Shown here one piece after another: positions 1 to 9,478 of a stretch of DNA of 64,000 nucleotides. Numbering within the stretch: the first letter of the stretch is position 1; every line of letters starts with the position of its first letter. The stretch spans positions 62,001 to 126,000 of the forward strand of contig JAIUNW010000009.1 in NCBI GenBank assembly GCA_020161535.1, written 5' to 3'. The DNA is from Bacteroidota bacterium (lineage in GTDB: Bacteria > Bacteroidota > Bacteroidia > Chitinophagales > Chitinophagaceae). Under the pieces are notes generated by a model. It did no database searches. It had not been told where the DNA came from and worked only from the letters and a program-made list of their open reading frames with translations. A program made the translations under genes and the position numbers.

Positions 1-55
1 TTTATATACCGGCTGAATATTTGTGAAAACGTAGCGGCGCATGTAGGTCTACCGA

Positions 56-634
56 TTACTTGGTGTTTGCATTCGATGTCGGCTCGCCAGCCCGCTCCCG
101 CTTTCTTTTGTACCATTTAATCGCCATCATCAACAGTATGCCGAGGCCAACCAGGCCCAATGTACCATACAACCAACTCATGGTTTGTTTCACCGTTGCC
201 ACAAACACGATGGCAAATAACAGCAGGGTCGATACTTCGTTCCAACCCCGCAGTTGCCCCGAACTGTACCGAAATTCGCCCCGTTCCTCTTGTTTGAACA
301 GGCGGTGCAGGCTCCAGTGATACGCAAATAGCAGTAATACAAAACAGAGTTTGATCAGCAACCATTTTCCCGCCGGGTCTGTCAATAAGCGATCCCATCC
401 GCCCATAACCATCACCGTTAGTCCCAGTACCAGGGTGATGATCGCCGATGGCCAGGTAATGATGTACCAAAGCCGTTTCATCATGGTGTACAATTGGTTT
501 CGAATGATGGCCTTTTCCGGTTCGGGCTTATCCCCCGCTTCTGTATTGTAAATGAAAAAGCGCGGCATGTAGAAGAGTCCGGCGAACCAGGTCACCACAA
601 AAATGATGTGCAGGGCTTTCAGGTAGAGATACAT
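56..634 (-). CDS. hemJ: HemJ-type protoporphyrinogen IX oxidase
   Basis: A 192-residue integral membrane protein with four or five hydrophobic segments, the length and profile of the HemJ (UPF0093) family. HemJ oxidises protoporphyrinogen IX to protoporphyrin IX, the penultimate heme step, in the inner membrane. His9 in the first helix (ALHIIFVVTWFAG) and the lysine in WLLIKLCF match the conserved family positions. The start ATG (632-634) shares one base with the hemH stop, so the two are translationally coupled as hemH-hemJ. No hemG or hemY is present in the cluster, so this gene fills that step. The tail beyond residue 175 is charged and poorly conserved. Confidence 0.88.
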   Translation of the reverse strand: MYLYLKALHIIFVVTWFAGLFYMPRFFIYNTEAGDKPEPEKAIIRNQLYTMMKRLWYIITWPSAIITLVLGLTVMVMGGWDRLLTDPAGKWLLIKLCFVLLLFAYHWSLHRLFKQEERGEFRYSSGQLRGWNEVSTLLLFAIVFVATVKQTMSWLYGTLGLVGLGILLMMAIKWYKRKRERAGEPTSNANTK

Positions 635-1659
635 CAGCTTACAATTTCCGGTTGCAGGCTATAAGCACGCAAGGTTTCCACCCATGGCGGCTGTACATTC
701 AAACAAGGGATCATGGTAAACGATTCGCCACCGGCATGTAAGAAACTTTCTTTTCCCTCAACAGCAATTTCTTCGAGTGTTTCGAGGCAGTCGCTCACAA
801 ACGCCGGACAAGCCACCAGCAATTTCTTAATGCCTTCGCCCGGCATTTCTTCCAGCCGTTTGGCGGTATAGGGTTTTAACCATTCTTCGCGCCCCAGCCG
901 CGATTGAAACGACATGCTGAAACTGCCCGGCGCCAGGCCCAGCCGTTTTGCCACTTCTTGCGTGGTGTAAATACATTGGTACCGATAACAGGTGGCCTGG
1001 TCGCTTTCTGTTGCACAACAGGCATCAGCTAGCTGCAGGTTATGGGTGCCGGCCGGGTCCTTTTTAAGGATATGCCTTTCGGGCACACCATGGTAACTGA
1101 ATAAGAGATGATCGTGATCGCCGGTTAAATATGGCCGGAAACTGTCGGCCAGCGCATCGAGATAAGCCGGTTCATTGTAATAAGCCGGCAAAATTGTCAA
1201 GCGGAAGGGGTATTGCCCTTCGTCATATTGTTCTTTGGCGTATTCGGCGGCCGTTTCATAACTACTCATCGCATAGTGGGGATACAGTGGAATTACCAGT
1301 ACTTCTTCTACACCAGGCTCGCGGCGAAGCAATTCTTCATAGGCTTGTTTGGGCGATGGTGTTCCATAACGCATCGCGATGGTAACCGGATAATCCATAC
1401 TCGCTTGCAGCGCTGCTTCCAGTTGGCGGGTCAGCACAATCAGGGGCGAGCCTTCTGCTGTCCAGATACTCTTATAGGCATTGGCCGATTTGGGTGCCCG
1501 AAAAGGCACGATGATGCCACGCACCAGCAATAACCTCGACAACCAGGGTATATCAATCACCCGCTTGTCCATCAGAAATTCATTCAGGTACTTTCGTACA
1601 TCCTTAACCGAAGTTGAATCGGGTGAACCCAGGTTCATGAGCACAATTCCGCGTTTCAT
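634..1659 (-). CDS. hemH: Ferrochelatase
   Basis: 341 residues, normal for ferrochelatase, which inserts Fe2+ into protoporphyrin IX. It starts MKRGIVLMNLGSPDS, the usual N-terminus, and has the metal-site motif SYHGVPERH with His190. Four cysteines are clustered at 214, 215, 224 and 229 (CC...C....C). This resembles the internal cysteine group of some microbial ferrochelatases that carry a [2Fe-2S] cluster; cluster binding here is inferred. It is transcribed divergently from hemA across about 115 bp and runs into hemJ with a one-base stop/start overlap. Confidence 0.95.
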   Translation of the reverse strand: MKRGIVLMNLGSPDSTSVKDVRKYLNEFLMDKRVIDIPWLSRLLLVRGIIVPFRAPKSANAYKSIWTAEGSPLIVLTRQLEAALQASMDYPVTIAMRYGTPSPKQAYEELLRREPGVEEVLVIPLYPHYAMSSYETAAEYAKEQYDEGQYPFRLTILPAYYNEPAYLDALADSFRPYLTGDHDHLLFSYHGVPERHILKKDPAGTHNLQLADACCATESDQATCYRYQCIYTTQEVAKRLGLAPGSFSMSFQSRLGREEWLKPYTAKRLEEMPGEGIKKLLVACPAFVSDCLETLEEIAVEGKESFLHAGGESFTMIPCLNVQPPWVETLRAYSLQPEIVS

Positions 1660-1747
1660 GCCGACGAAATAACATTAAAAAATGATATGTTTAAACAATA
1701 TGACAGTTGCCTGACAGTTCAGACTAGCACCTTAACCAGGTACCAAG

Positions 1748-1755
1748 TATTTTTG
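1748..1755 (+). promoter_or_regulatory. Bacteroidota -7 box for hemA
   Basis: TATTTTTG matches the TAnnTTTG consensus and lies 20 bases before the ATG at 1776. It overlaps the in-frame GTG at 1755, which argues against that GTG as the start. No clear TTG -33 element was seen at the usual distance. Confidence 0.55.
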
Positions 1756-1775
1756 TGTCGGCATTACAAAGATAT

Positions 1776-2987
1776 ATGGGAGATTATCCAAAAGACTTGC
1801 AGCATTTTTTCCTGGCCGGCATTAGTTATAAAAAATCAGATGCAGCAACCCGTTCCCGATTTGCTATTCAGGCCGATCAATACCAATCCATGCTGCAACT
1901 CGCGGCTCAATTTCCCATCGCTGAAATCTTCGTTCTCTCTACCTGCAACCGCACTGAAATTTATGGCATCGCCCGCGACGCTGATCAACTGATCAACCTC
2001 GCCTGCAAGGTTAACGGTGAATCAACCGAATTGTTCAAATCGATTTCGTATATCCATCGGGGTAAGGAAGCAGTTTCGCATTTGTTTGAAGTGGCTGCCG
2101 GATTGGATTCGCAGATACTGGGCGATTATGAAATTGTCGGGCAAATCAAAGCAGCCATCCGTGTCGCCAAAGAAGCACAGCGCGTAGGTCCCTTTATTGA
2201 ACGCCTGTACAACCAGGTATTGGCTACTTCCAAACTGATCAAGAACAATACGGAATTGAGTGCCGGCACCGTGTCGGTGGCTTTTGCCACTACCCAGTAT
2301 TTACGCGAACAGGTGCCTGCTATTGCGAGTAAAAAAATCCTGTTATTGGGCACCGGCAAGATCGGTCGCAATACCGGAAAAAACCTGGTCGACTACCTGG
2401 GCTGCAAGCACATCACCCTGATTAATAGAACCGAAGAAAAAGCGCTGAGCCTGGCCACTGAATTGGGTGCTATTGCCCGACCCGTGGAAGCATTGAACGA
2501 TTGCCTGCGCGAAGCAGATATCGTGATCGTTGCCGCCAATTCGCCCGAGGCCCTGATTTTACCGGAGATGGTCAATGATGGCCGCCAACAATGGTTTATA
2601 GACCTTTCGATTCCGAATAATATACATCCCGATACCGCCTTACTGGCCGGCAAGCAATTGCTGAACGTAGATGAGTTGTCGAAGAGGAAAGACGCCACCC
2701 TGCAAAAAAGAATGCAAGAAGTGCCCAAGGCCCGCCTCATCATCAGTGAACAGATGACCGAGTTCACCGACTGGTGCCAGATGCGCAAACAAATGATTGT
2801 GTTGGGCCAGGTAAAACGCAAGCTGGAAGAATACAACAGCACCACTACCTTTGCCTCGCATGAAGACGCTGCTTTCCGAATCCAGAAAGTACTGAACAAC
2901 ATGGCCGCCAAAATGCGGGTGCAAAACCAACGTGGTTGTCAGTACCTGGAAGCAATCAACGACTTCATCGGATTTGGGGTAAACTAA
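1776..2987 (+). CDS. hemA: Glutamyl-tRNA reductase
   Basis: 403 residues from ATG 1776; the frame extends to a GTG at 1755, but that overlaps a promoter box. The enzyme reduces glutamyl-tRNA to glutamate-1-semialdehyde with NADPH, the first committed step of C5 heme synthesis. The catalytic cysteine is Cys57 in LSTCNRTEIYG. A nucleotide-binding segment follows (LLLGTGKIGRNTG), and the C-terminal helical dimerisation domain is present. It is the first gene of the plus-strand heme operon, with hemC starting one base after its stop. The divergent partner is hemH. Confidence 0.96.
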   Translation: MGDYPKDLQHFFLAGISYKKSDAATRSRFAIQADQYQSMLQLAAQFPIAEIFVLSTCNRTEIYGIARDADQLINLACKVNGESTELFKSISYIHRGKEAVSHLFEVAAGLDSQILGDYEIVGQIKAAIRVAKEAQRVGPFIERLYNQVLATSKLIKNNTELSAGTVSVAFATTQYLREQVPAIASKKILLLGTGKIGRNTGKNLVDYLGCKHITLINRTEEKALSLATELGAIARPVEALNDCLREADIVIVAANSPEALILPEMVNDGRQQWFIDLSIPNNIHPDTALLAGKQLLNVDELSKRKDATLQKRMQEVPKARLIISEQMTEFTDWCQMRKQMIVLGQVKRKLEEYNSTTTFASHEDAAFRIQKVLNNMAAKMRVQNQRGCQYLEAINDFIGFGVN

Positions 2988-2988
2988 C

Positions 2989-3912
2989 ATGAAACAAACG
3001 CCGGTTAATATTGGAACGCGCGACAGTGAACTCGCGCTGTGGCAAGCCCGTCAGGTACAGGAAGGTTTGCAATCGCAGGGCATTGATGCGGTACTGGTAC
3101 CGTTGAAAAGTGAAGGCGATATCGACCTTATAACTCCTTTGTATGCCATGGGTGTGCAGGGTGTATTTACCCGCACCCTTGATGCTGCCTTGTTATCAGG
3201 CCGCATTGATATTGCCGTGCATTCCATGAAAGATGTACCTACCCAATTGGCGCAGGGGCTACAGCAGGCGGCCGTATTACCACGCGGCAACCACCGTGAT
3301 ATTTTGGTGCCGAAAAAAGATGGATCGTTTTTAGCGGAGGAAGATTATGCGGCCGTAATTGCTACCAGCTCCATTCGCCGGAAGGCGCAGTGGTTGCATC
3401 GTTATCCATTGCACCAACTGACCAACCTGCGCGGCAATGTGAATACGCGCCTGCGCAAATTGCAGGAAGAAAATTGGGACGCAGCGATTTTTGCCGCAGC
3501 GGGACTGGAGCGAATTGGCCTGCGGCCGGAGAATGCCATCAACCTCGACTGGATGTTGCCCGCCCCGGCCCAGGGTGCCATTATGATTGTTTGCCGCCAA
3601 AACGATGCGGCATCATTTGAAAAAGCCAGTACCCTGCACCACGAAGCCAGCGCGCTTTGCACCAAAATAGAAAGAGATTTTCTCAACACTTTAATGGGTG
3701 GTTGTTCTACACCTATTAGTGCATACGCCTATATCGACCACGAACGATTGATGTTTAAAGGCGCCATCCATGCCCTCGACGGATCAGTCGCTTTGGAAAC
3801 AGCAAAAAACGAAAGCCTGTCGGCCGCCGTTCATACCGGCATGCTCGCCGCCAAAGAATTACTCGATAAGGGTGCCGGCGAATTGGTGACCAAAATCAGG
3901 AACCATGGATGA
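2989..3912 (+). CDS. hemC: Hydroxymethylbilane synthase (porphobilinogen deaminase)
   Basis: 307 residues, typical for the family. It joins four porphobilinogen molecules into hydroxymethylbilane. Visible motifs are IGTRDSELALWQ at the N-terminus, HSMKDVP around residue 80, SSIRRKAQ around 128, and the dipyrromethane-cofactor cysteine Cys239 in MGGCSTP. The start lies one base after the hemA stop, and the 3' end overlaps hemD by 8 bp, so it is translated within a tight operon. Confidence 0.96.
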   Translation: MKQTPVNIGTRDSELALWQARQVQEGLQSQGIDAVLVPLKSEGDIDLITPLYAMGVQGVFTRTLDAALLSGRIDIAVHSMKDVPTQLAQGLQQAAVLPRGNHRDILVPKKDGSFLAEEDYAAVIATSSIRRKAQWLHRYPLHQLTNLRGNVNTRLRKLQEENWDAAIFAAAGLERIGLRPENAINLDWMLPAPAQGAIMIVCRQNDAASFEKASTLHHEASALCTKIERDFLNTLMGGCSTPISAYAYIDHERLMFKGAIHALDGSVALETAKNESLSAAVHTGMLAAKELLDKGAGELVTKIRNHG

Positions 3913-4606
3913 CCGGCCTGTACTCATCAGCACCAATACATTGCCTGCGTCGCTGTTGCAAGCCGCGGCCCAAAAAGGGGTGCTGTTGAAAAACCTGCCG
4001 TTCATCGAAACCAATCCCATCGAAGACATTGAAACCATCAGTGAAATTGATGCTGCACTTCGTTTAGTCTGCACCGTTATATTCACCAGCCAGGAAGCCA
4101 TCCATGCCGTTGCAGCGCAGATGGACGATATCATTCCCGACTGGCGCATTTACTGTACCGCACCGGCAACGGCGATGCTTGCTGCCAAACAATTTGGTCA
4201 GGAGCGCATTGTTGGTACAGCGACCGATGGCGCCAGCCTGGCTGCCTGTATCATTGAACAGGAAGAACCCGATGAAATATTTTTTTTCTGCGGCAGAAAA
4301 CACCGGCCGGAATTGCCGGCGTTACTTACCCGTGCAGGCTTTGACCTCAACCTGATTAAGGTTTACGATACCCAGCCGATATCACCGGTTGTTAGCGGCA
4401 ACTATGCGGGGGTATTATTTTTTAGTCCGTCGGCCGTAAACAGTTTCTTCGCCAGCAACCAACTTCCCGCCCATAGCATTGCCTTCGCCATCGGCGACAC
4501 AACAGCCACGGCTATCCGAAAACACAGCCGCAACCGGGTGGTGCTGGCCGACTTACCCGACAAAGAATTATTACTCAACCAGGCACTGGAAATACTTACT
4601 ACATGA
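3905..4606 (+). CDS. hemD: Uroporphyrinogen-III synthase
   Basis: 233 residues. It cyclises hydroxymethylbilane to uroporphyrinogen III with inversion of ring D. HemD sequences diverge widely, so the assignment rests on length, on weak motifs such as [10 protein letters not shown] near residue 60 and [12 protein letters not shown] near residue 175, and on its position between hemC and hemE. It overlaps hemC by 8 bp and hemE by 4 bp (ATGA). No domain appears to be missing. Confidence 0.9.
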   Translation: MDDRPVLISTNTLPASLLQAAAQKGVLLKNLPFIETNPIEDIETISEIDAALRLVCTVIFTSQEAIHAVAAQMDDIIPDWRIYCTAPATAMLAAKQFGQERIVGTATDGASLAACIIEQEEPDEIFFFCGRKHRPELPALLTRAGFDLNLIKVYDTQPISPVVSGNYAGVLFFSPSAVNSFFASNQLPAHSIAFAIGDTTATAIRKHSRNRVVLADLPDKELLLNQALEILTT

Positions 4607-5643
4607 CACAATTGAAAAACGACTTGATCTTACGGGTTTTAAAAGGCGAAAAAACCGAACGTGTGCCGGTATGGATGATGCGGCAAGCAGGCCGGTACCT
4701 GCCCGAGTACCGCGTACTGCGCGAAAAATATGGCTTCTTTGAACGTTGCCAAACACCAGAACTGGCTACTGAAATAACCATTCAACCCATTGATCGCATT
4801 GGTGTAGATGCAGCCATTTTGTTCAGCGACATTTTAGTGGTACCACAGGCCATGGGGCTGGAAGTACAGTTGATCGAAAGCAAGGGGCCTTTTCTGCCGG
4901 CGCCGATTCAGTCGGCGGCCGACCTGCAACGCATTACCGTACCCGATGTGCACGACCGGTTGCATTATGTATTTGATGCGATCAAGTTGATTAAAAAAGA
5001 ACTCCATGGCCGCGTGCCCCTGATTGGGTTTGCGGGCTCGCCGTGGACCCTGCTTTGTTATATGGTGCAGGGCAAGGGCAGCAAAACCTTTGATGAAGCA
5101 AAAGCATTCTGTTACCAGCAACCCGAAACCGCGCATCGGCTGTTGCAAATGATTACCGATACCAGCATTGCCTATTTGCAGGGACAAATAGCAGCCGGGG
5201 CCGACCTGTTACAGGTATTTGACAGTTGGGGTGGCTTGTTGAGTGAGTCGGATTTTGAAACTTTTTCGCTTCGATATATGCGCCAGATCGTAGCTGCACT
5301 GGGCGATAAAGTACCGGTGATTTTATTTGCGAAAGGCGCCTGGTTTGCGCTCGATAAAATGAAGGCGACCGGTGCAGCCGGACTGGGCATCGACTGGTGT
5401 GTTAGTGCCCAAAAGGCCCGTAGCTTTGCGGGTGATGATATCGTACTGCAAGGCAATTTTGATCCGGCCAAATTGTTGGCACCCATTCCGGTAATACAAG
5501 CCGAAGTGAAAGCCATGCTCCGGGCCTTTGGTGGTCATCATCATATTGCCAATCTTGGTCATGGTATATTGCCCAATGTGCCGGTAGACCATGCCCGTGC
5601 CTTTGTTGATACGGTAAAAGAATGTAGCATCAACCATGATTGA
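4603..5643 (+). CDS. hemE: Uroporphyrinogen decarboxylase
   Basis: 346 residues, the normal length. It removes four carboxyl groups from uroporphyrinogen III to give coproporphyrinogen III. The signature [16 protein letters not shown] occurs at residues 21-36, and the second signature [13 protein letters not shown] lies near residue 142. It overlaps hemD by ATGA and hemF by 8 bp. It is soluble, and no unusual features were seen. Confidence 0.97.
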   Translation: MTQLKNDLILRVLKGEKTERVPVWMMRQAGRYLPEYRVLREKYGFFERCQTPELATEITIQPIDRIGVDAAILFSDILVVPQAMGLEVQLIESKGPFLPAPIQSAADLQRITVPDVHDRLHYVFDAIKLIKKELHGRVPLIGFAGSPWTLLCYMVQGKGSKTFDEAKAFCYQQPETAHRLLQMITDTSIAYLQGQIAAGADLLQVFDSWGGLLSESDFETFSLRYMRQIVAALGDKVPVILFAKGAWFALDKMKATGAAGLGIDWCVSAQKARSFAGDDIVLQGNFDPAKLLAPIPVIQAEVKAMLRAFGGHHHIANLGHGILPNVPVDHARAFVDTVKECSINHD

Positions 5644-6571
5644 ACTGCAATTCAGCGAGCATACCCGCACCTGGGTCAATTACATCCACGAGCTCCAAAC
5701 CAGGATCTGCCTGGCGCTGGAAACAATCGACGGCAAAGCAACGTTCAGTGAAGAACACTGGGAACGCCCCGCGGGTGGCAATGGTCGCACACGTGTGATT
5801 CAATCGGGTGCCGTGTTTGAAAAAGGCGGTGTCAATACTTCGGTGGTATTCGGCCCCGTAACCGATGAAATGCGCATGCAATTGCGCATTGATGGCGACG
5901 GATGGTTTGCGGCCGGGCTCAGTCTGGTGATCCATCCCTACAATCCCTATGTGCCCACCGTGCATTGTAATTATCGAATGTTCGAAATGTACAATAGCCA
6001 GGGCATAGCCGTAGATCGCTGGTTCGGTGGTGGCACCGACCTCACGCCCTATTATTTGTTTGAGGACGATGTTAAACATTTTCACCAGATACTGAAAAAT
6101 GTATGTGATGATTTTGATACCAGTTTCTATCCAAGCTTTAAAAGAAACTGCGACGATTATTTTGTGAACTGGCACCGCAATGCCGAGCGCCGCGGTGTTG
6201 GTGGCATCTTCTATGATCACCAGCGGCCCATGGGCAACCGCGAAACAGATTGGTGGATCAATTTCGCCATGCGTTGCGGCGATGCATTTTCAGAAGGTTA
6301 TATACCCATTGTGGCCCGGCGAAAAGACATGGCATTCGGCGAAAAGGAAAAATACTGGCAGGAGATACGGCGTGGACGATACACTGAATTCAACCTGATA
6401 CACGACCGCGGCACTTTATTTGGTTTGAAAACAAATGGCCGCATTGAAAGTATTTTCATGAGTCTGCCGCCGACGGTTCGTTTTGATTACAATTACCAGC
6501 CCCTACCCGGCTCGCCCGAAGAAGCTTTGTTACAGGCTTGCCAGCACCCGGTGAACTGGTTAAACGCATAG
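5636..6571 (+). CDS. hemF: Oxygen-dependent coproporphyrinogen III oxidase
   Basis: 311 residues, the length of aerobic HemF. It oxidatively decarboxylates coproporphyrinogen III using O2. Diagnostic stretches are [14 protein letters not shown] and [17 protein letters not shown] near residues 100-145, FYDHQRPMG near 197, and the C-terminal [16 protein letters not shown]. The use of HemF rather than the radical-SAM HemN implies that the operon supports aerobic heme synthesis. It overlaps hemE by 8 bp, and hemB begins three bases after its stop. Confidence 0.96.
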   Translation: MIELQFSEHTRTWVNYIHELQTRICLALETIDGKATFSEEHWERPAGGNGRTRVIQSGAVFEKGGVNTSVVFGPVTDEMRMQLRIDGDGWFAAGLSLVIHPYNPYVPTVHCNYRMFEMYNSQGIAVDRWFGGGTDLTPYYLFEDDVKHFHQILKNVCDDFDTSFYPSFKRNCDDYFVNWHRNAERRGVGGIFYDHQRPMGNRETDWWINFAMRCGDAFSEGYIPIVARRKDMAFGEKEKYWQEIRRGRYTEFNLIHDRGTLFGLKTNGRIESIFMSLPPTVRFDYNYQPLPGSPEEALLQACQHPVNWLNA

Positions 6572-6574
6572 CTT

Positions 6575-7552
6575 ATGTACCTGCAAAGAAGAAATAGAAT
6601 TTTACGGCAATCGCCCGCGCTGCGCAGCATGGTGGCAGAAACCACCCTGTTGCCACAGCACCTCATCGCGCCCTTGTTTATTGATGAGGGCGAAGGCCTG
6701 GTGACCGAAATCGCGTCGATGCCCGGTTATTATCGCCGCAGTGTTGATGGCACGGTGAAGGAAGCCAAAGAACTGTGGGCCAAGGGCATTCGATCGGTAT
6801 TGCTTTTTATCAAGTGCAAAGACGAATGGAAAGACAATACTGGTCGCGAAGCCTGGAACGACAACGGGTTGATGCAACGCAGCATCAAAGCCATCAAAAT
6901 GGCTGTGCCCGATATGGTAGTGATGACCGATGTGGCACTCGATCCCTATTCGTCCTATGGTCATGATGGCATTGTAGAAAATGGACAAATTGTAAATGAT
7001 CCAACGGTAGAAGCCCTGGTGAAGATGAGTATCAGCCATGCCAAAGCAGGTGCTGATTTGGTGGCGCCCAGTGATATGATGGATGGTCGCATTGGCGCCA
7101 TCAGAAAAGGATTGGAAGAAAACGGCTTTACCAATACCGGTATCATGGCGTACAGCGCCAAATATGCTTCCTGTTTCTACGGACCATTTCGCGATGCGCT
7201 CGATAGTGCGCCCGGTTTCGGCGACAAAAAAACCTACCAGATGAATTATGCCAATCGCCTGGAAGCCATCAAAGAAACCTTGTTGGACGTAGAAGAAGGC
7301 GCTGATATTGTGATGGTGAAGCCAGCCCTCAGTTACCTCGATATTATTCGCGAAGTAAAAAACCAGGTGACCGTACCCGTTAGTGCGTATAATATCAGTG
7401 GTGAATACGCGATGATCAAGGCAGCCGCTAAAATGGGCTGGATCGATGAAGACAAAGCCATACTCGAAACCTTGACATCCATCCGCCGCGCCGGCGCTGA
7501 TTTAATCGCTACTTATTTTGTGCACGATTTTGTGCGCATCATCGGCGCCTGA
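6575..7552 (+). CDS. hemB: Delta-aminolevulinic acid dehydratase (porphobilinogen synthase)
   Basis: 325 residues. It condenses two 5-aminolevulinate molecules to porphobilinogen. Both active-site lysines are visible: Lys196 (MAYSAKYASCFYGPFR) and Lys249 (VMVKPALSYLDII), matching the family's two Schiff-base lysines. The cysteine-rich zinc site of the E. coli type is replaced by DVALDPYSSYGHDG, which suggests a magnesium-type metal site (inferred). It follows hemF by 3 bp and precedes hemL by 36 bp. Confidence 0.96.
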   Translation: MYLQRRNRILRQSPALRSMVAETTLLPQHLIAPLFIDEGEGLVTEIASMPGYYRRSVDGTVKEAKELWAKGIRSVLLFIKCKDEWKDNTGREAWNDNGLMQRSIKAIKMAVPDMVVMTDVALDPYSSYGHDGIVENGQIVNDPTVEALVKMSISHAKAGADLVAPSDMMDGRIGAIRKGLEENGFTNTGIMAYSAKYASCFYGPFRDALDSAPGFGDKKTYQMNYANRLEAIKETLLDVEEGADIVMVKPALSYLDIIREVKNQVTVPVSAYNISGEYAMIKAAAKMGWIDEDKAILETLTSIRRAGADLIATYFVHDFVRIIGA

Positions 7553-7588
7553 CGAATTACGCTAACGCTTTTTTCAAAAATCGATACC

Positions 7589-8857
7589 ATGACATCTGCT
7601 GCTCTTTTCGAACGTGCCCAATTGTCCATTCCCGGTGGTGTGAATTCGCCGGTACGTGCTTTTAAAAGCGTGGGAGGCACACCAGTATTTATGCAGAAAG
7701 CAAAGGGTGCTTACCTGTACGATGTGGAGGGCAACAAGTATATAGACTATATCGCTTCGTGGGGGCCGATGATATTGGGGCATGCTTACGAACCGGTGGT
7801 AGAAGCCATTCGCGAATATGCAGGTTATAGCACCAGTTATGGTGCGCCAACCGAACTGGAAGTGAAGATGGCTGAGCTCATCAAGTCGATGGCACCCAAT
7901 GTAGACCTGATTCGGATGGTGAGCAGCGGTACCGAAGCCTGTATGAGTGCCTTGCGCCTCGCACGTGGCTACACGGGCCGGAACAAGTTCATCAAGTTTG
8001 AAGGTTGTTACCATGGCCATGCTGATTCGTTTTTGGTGAAAGCCGGTAGCGGTCTCGCTACTTTTGATATCCAAACAGTGCCTGGGGTAACAGGTGGCGT
8101 CAGCAATGATACCCTTACATGTGCGTACAATGATATCGCTGCTGTAGAGCAGTTGGTCGCTGCCCACCCAGGCGAAATCGCTGCGATAATCGTAGAGCCT
8201 GTAGCCGGCAATATGGGTTGTATTTTACCGGCGTCTGGGTTTTTGGAAGGCTTGCGTGGCCTGTGCGATCGCGAAGGCATGCTGTTGATCTTCGACGAAG
8301 TGATGACCGGTTTCCGGTTGGCACCCGGTGGCGCCCAACAACGGTTAGGTGTAAACGCAGATTTGGTTACCTATGGTAAGGTAATCGGTGCCGGTATGCC
8401 GGTGGGTGCTTTCGGTGGCAAAAAAGCCATTATGGACATGGTAGCACCGGTGGGCAAAGTGTACCAGGCCGGCACCCTCAGTGGCAACCCCATTGCCATG
8501 ATTGCGGGTTATACATTGTTGACCGAGCTGAAAAAAAATCCAGCCATTTATGAGGCGCTTGAAGAGAAGGGTCGACAGTTAAAAGAAGGTATTAAAACGG
8601 TACTTAAAGCCGCGGGTGAGCCTTTTGTTATCAATCAACTCGGTTCGATGATCAGTGTGCATTTCAGCGAACAGCCCGTTACTGATTTTGCAAGTGCCGC
8701 CGCAGCAGATAATGCGAAGTTTAGTCGCTTGTTTCATGCCCTGCTCGCTGAGGGTATTTACCTGCCCCCTTCAGCGTTTGAGAGTTGGTTTTTGAACAAT
8801 GCGTTGTCGAGTGATGACATGGCGCGAACCGTGGAAGCCATTCGGAAATTTCGTTGA
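7589..8857 (+). CDS. hemL: Glutamate-1-semialdehyde 2,1-aminomutase
   Basis: 422 residues, a PLP-dependent class III aminotransferase fold. It converts glutamate-1-semialdehyde to 5-aminolevulinate, the second step after HemA. The N-terminus has the family signature [12 protein letters not shown]; the PLP lysine is Lys264 in [25 protein letters not shown] and GTLSGNP are present. It is the last gene of the plus-strand heme cluster. Together with hemA, hemB and hemC it makes the C5 route complete from glutamyl-tRNA. Confidence 0.96.
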   Translation: MTSAALFERAQLSIPGGVNSPVRAFKSVGGTPVFMQKAKGAYLYDVEGNKYIDYIASWGPMILGHAYEPVVEAIREYAGYSTSYGAPTELEVKMAELIKSMAPNVDLIRMVSSGTEACMSALRLARGYTGRNKFIKFEGCYHGHADSFLVKAGSGLATFDIQTVPGVTGGVSNDTLTCAYNDIAAVEQLVAAHPGEIAAIIVEPVAGNMGCILPASGFLEGLRGLCDREGMLLIFDEVMTGFRLAPGGAQQRLGVNADLVTYGKVIGAGMPVGAFGGKKAIMDMVAPVGKVYQAGTLSGNPIAMIAGYTLLTELKKNPAIYEALEEKGRQLKEGIKTVLKAAGEPFVINQLGSMISVHFSEQPVTDFASAAAADNAKFSRLFHALLAEGIYLPPSAFESWFLNNALSSDDMARTVEAIRKFR

Positions 8858-8965
8858 CAACTGCACTTGCCTTTGATGGCATTGCCAGGCAACGATGTAA
8901 TAAACCAGGCCGGCATATTTGTCAGTTGACTTTTACCTATTTTTACCCAGCACAAACCAACCAAT

Positions 8966-9478
8966 ATGCTACTCAAATCAATTGCAGAAGCCCTCAATAA
9001 GCAGGTACAGATGGAAGCGGAATCATCACAGGCCTACCTGGCCATGGCTTCCTGGGCCGATATCCAACCCGGCCTCGAAGGCGTTGCAGCTTTTTTCTAC
9101 GAACAATCAGACGAAGAGCGTCAACATATGCTGAAGCTGCTCACTTTCATCAACGAACGCGGTGGCTTCGGCGTGGTACCCGCCCTGGAACAACCCATCC
9201 TCACTTTCACCAGCCTGAAAAGCTGCTTCAATGAATTCCTGAAACACGAACTGAAAGTGAGCGACAGCATCAACGACATCGTTCACCTCGCCCTGGCAGA
9301 GAAAGATTATGCCACCCATAATTTTCTGCAATGGTATGTTACCGAGCAGATGGAAGAAGAACGCCTGGCCCGCACGCTCAATGAAAAACTGGAACTGATT
9401 GGCGAAGACAAGAGTGGTCTCTACCTGTTCGACCGCGACATCAGTGCCTATCGCGGCGCCGGTGCCAAAAAGAAATAA
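8966..9478 (+). CDS. ftnA: Ferritin (non-heme, FtnA-like)
   Basis: 170 residues forming a four-helix ferritin. Ferroxidase ligands line up with FtnA: Glu17, Tyr24, Glu51 and His54 (EERQH), Glu95, and Gln128/Glu131 (EQMEEE). It stores iron as a ferric mineral in the cytoplasm. It lies 108 bp after the heme cluster and ends directly against the stop of a convergent AraC gene. A near-match to the -7 box (CATATTTG, 8914-8921) lies about 45 bp upstream. No heme-binding Met position typical of bacterioferritin is evident. Confidence 0.93.
   Translation: MLLKSIAEALNKQVQMEAESSQAYLAMASWADIQPGLEGVAAFFYEQSDEERQHMLKLLTFINERGGFGVVPALEQPILTFTSLKSCFNEFLKHELKVSDSINDIVHLALAEKDYATHNFLQWYVTEQMEEERLARTLNEKLELIGEDKSGLYLFDRDISAYRGAGAKKK

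Noticed and set aside
1755..1775. GTG start extending hemA by seven residues
   Set aside because: The GTG overlaps the TATTTTTG promoter box, and the extra residues are not part of the hemA family.
1660..1775. Riboswitch or heme-responsive leader before hemA
   Set aside because: The predicted leader is about 20 bases, too short for a structured element.
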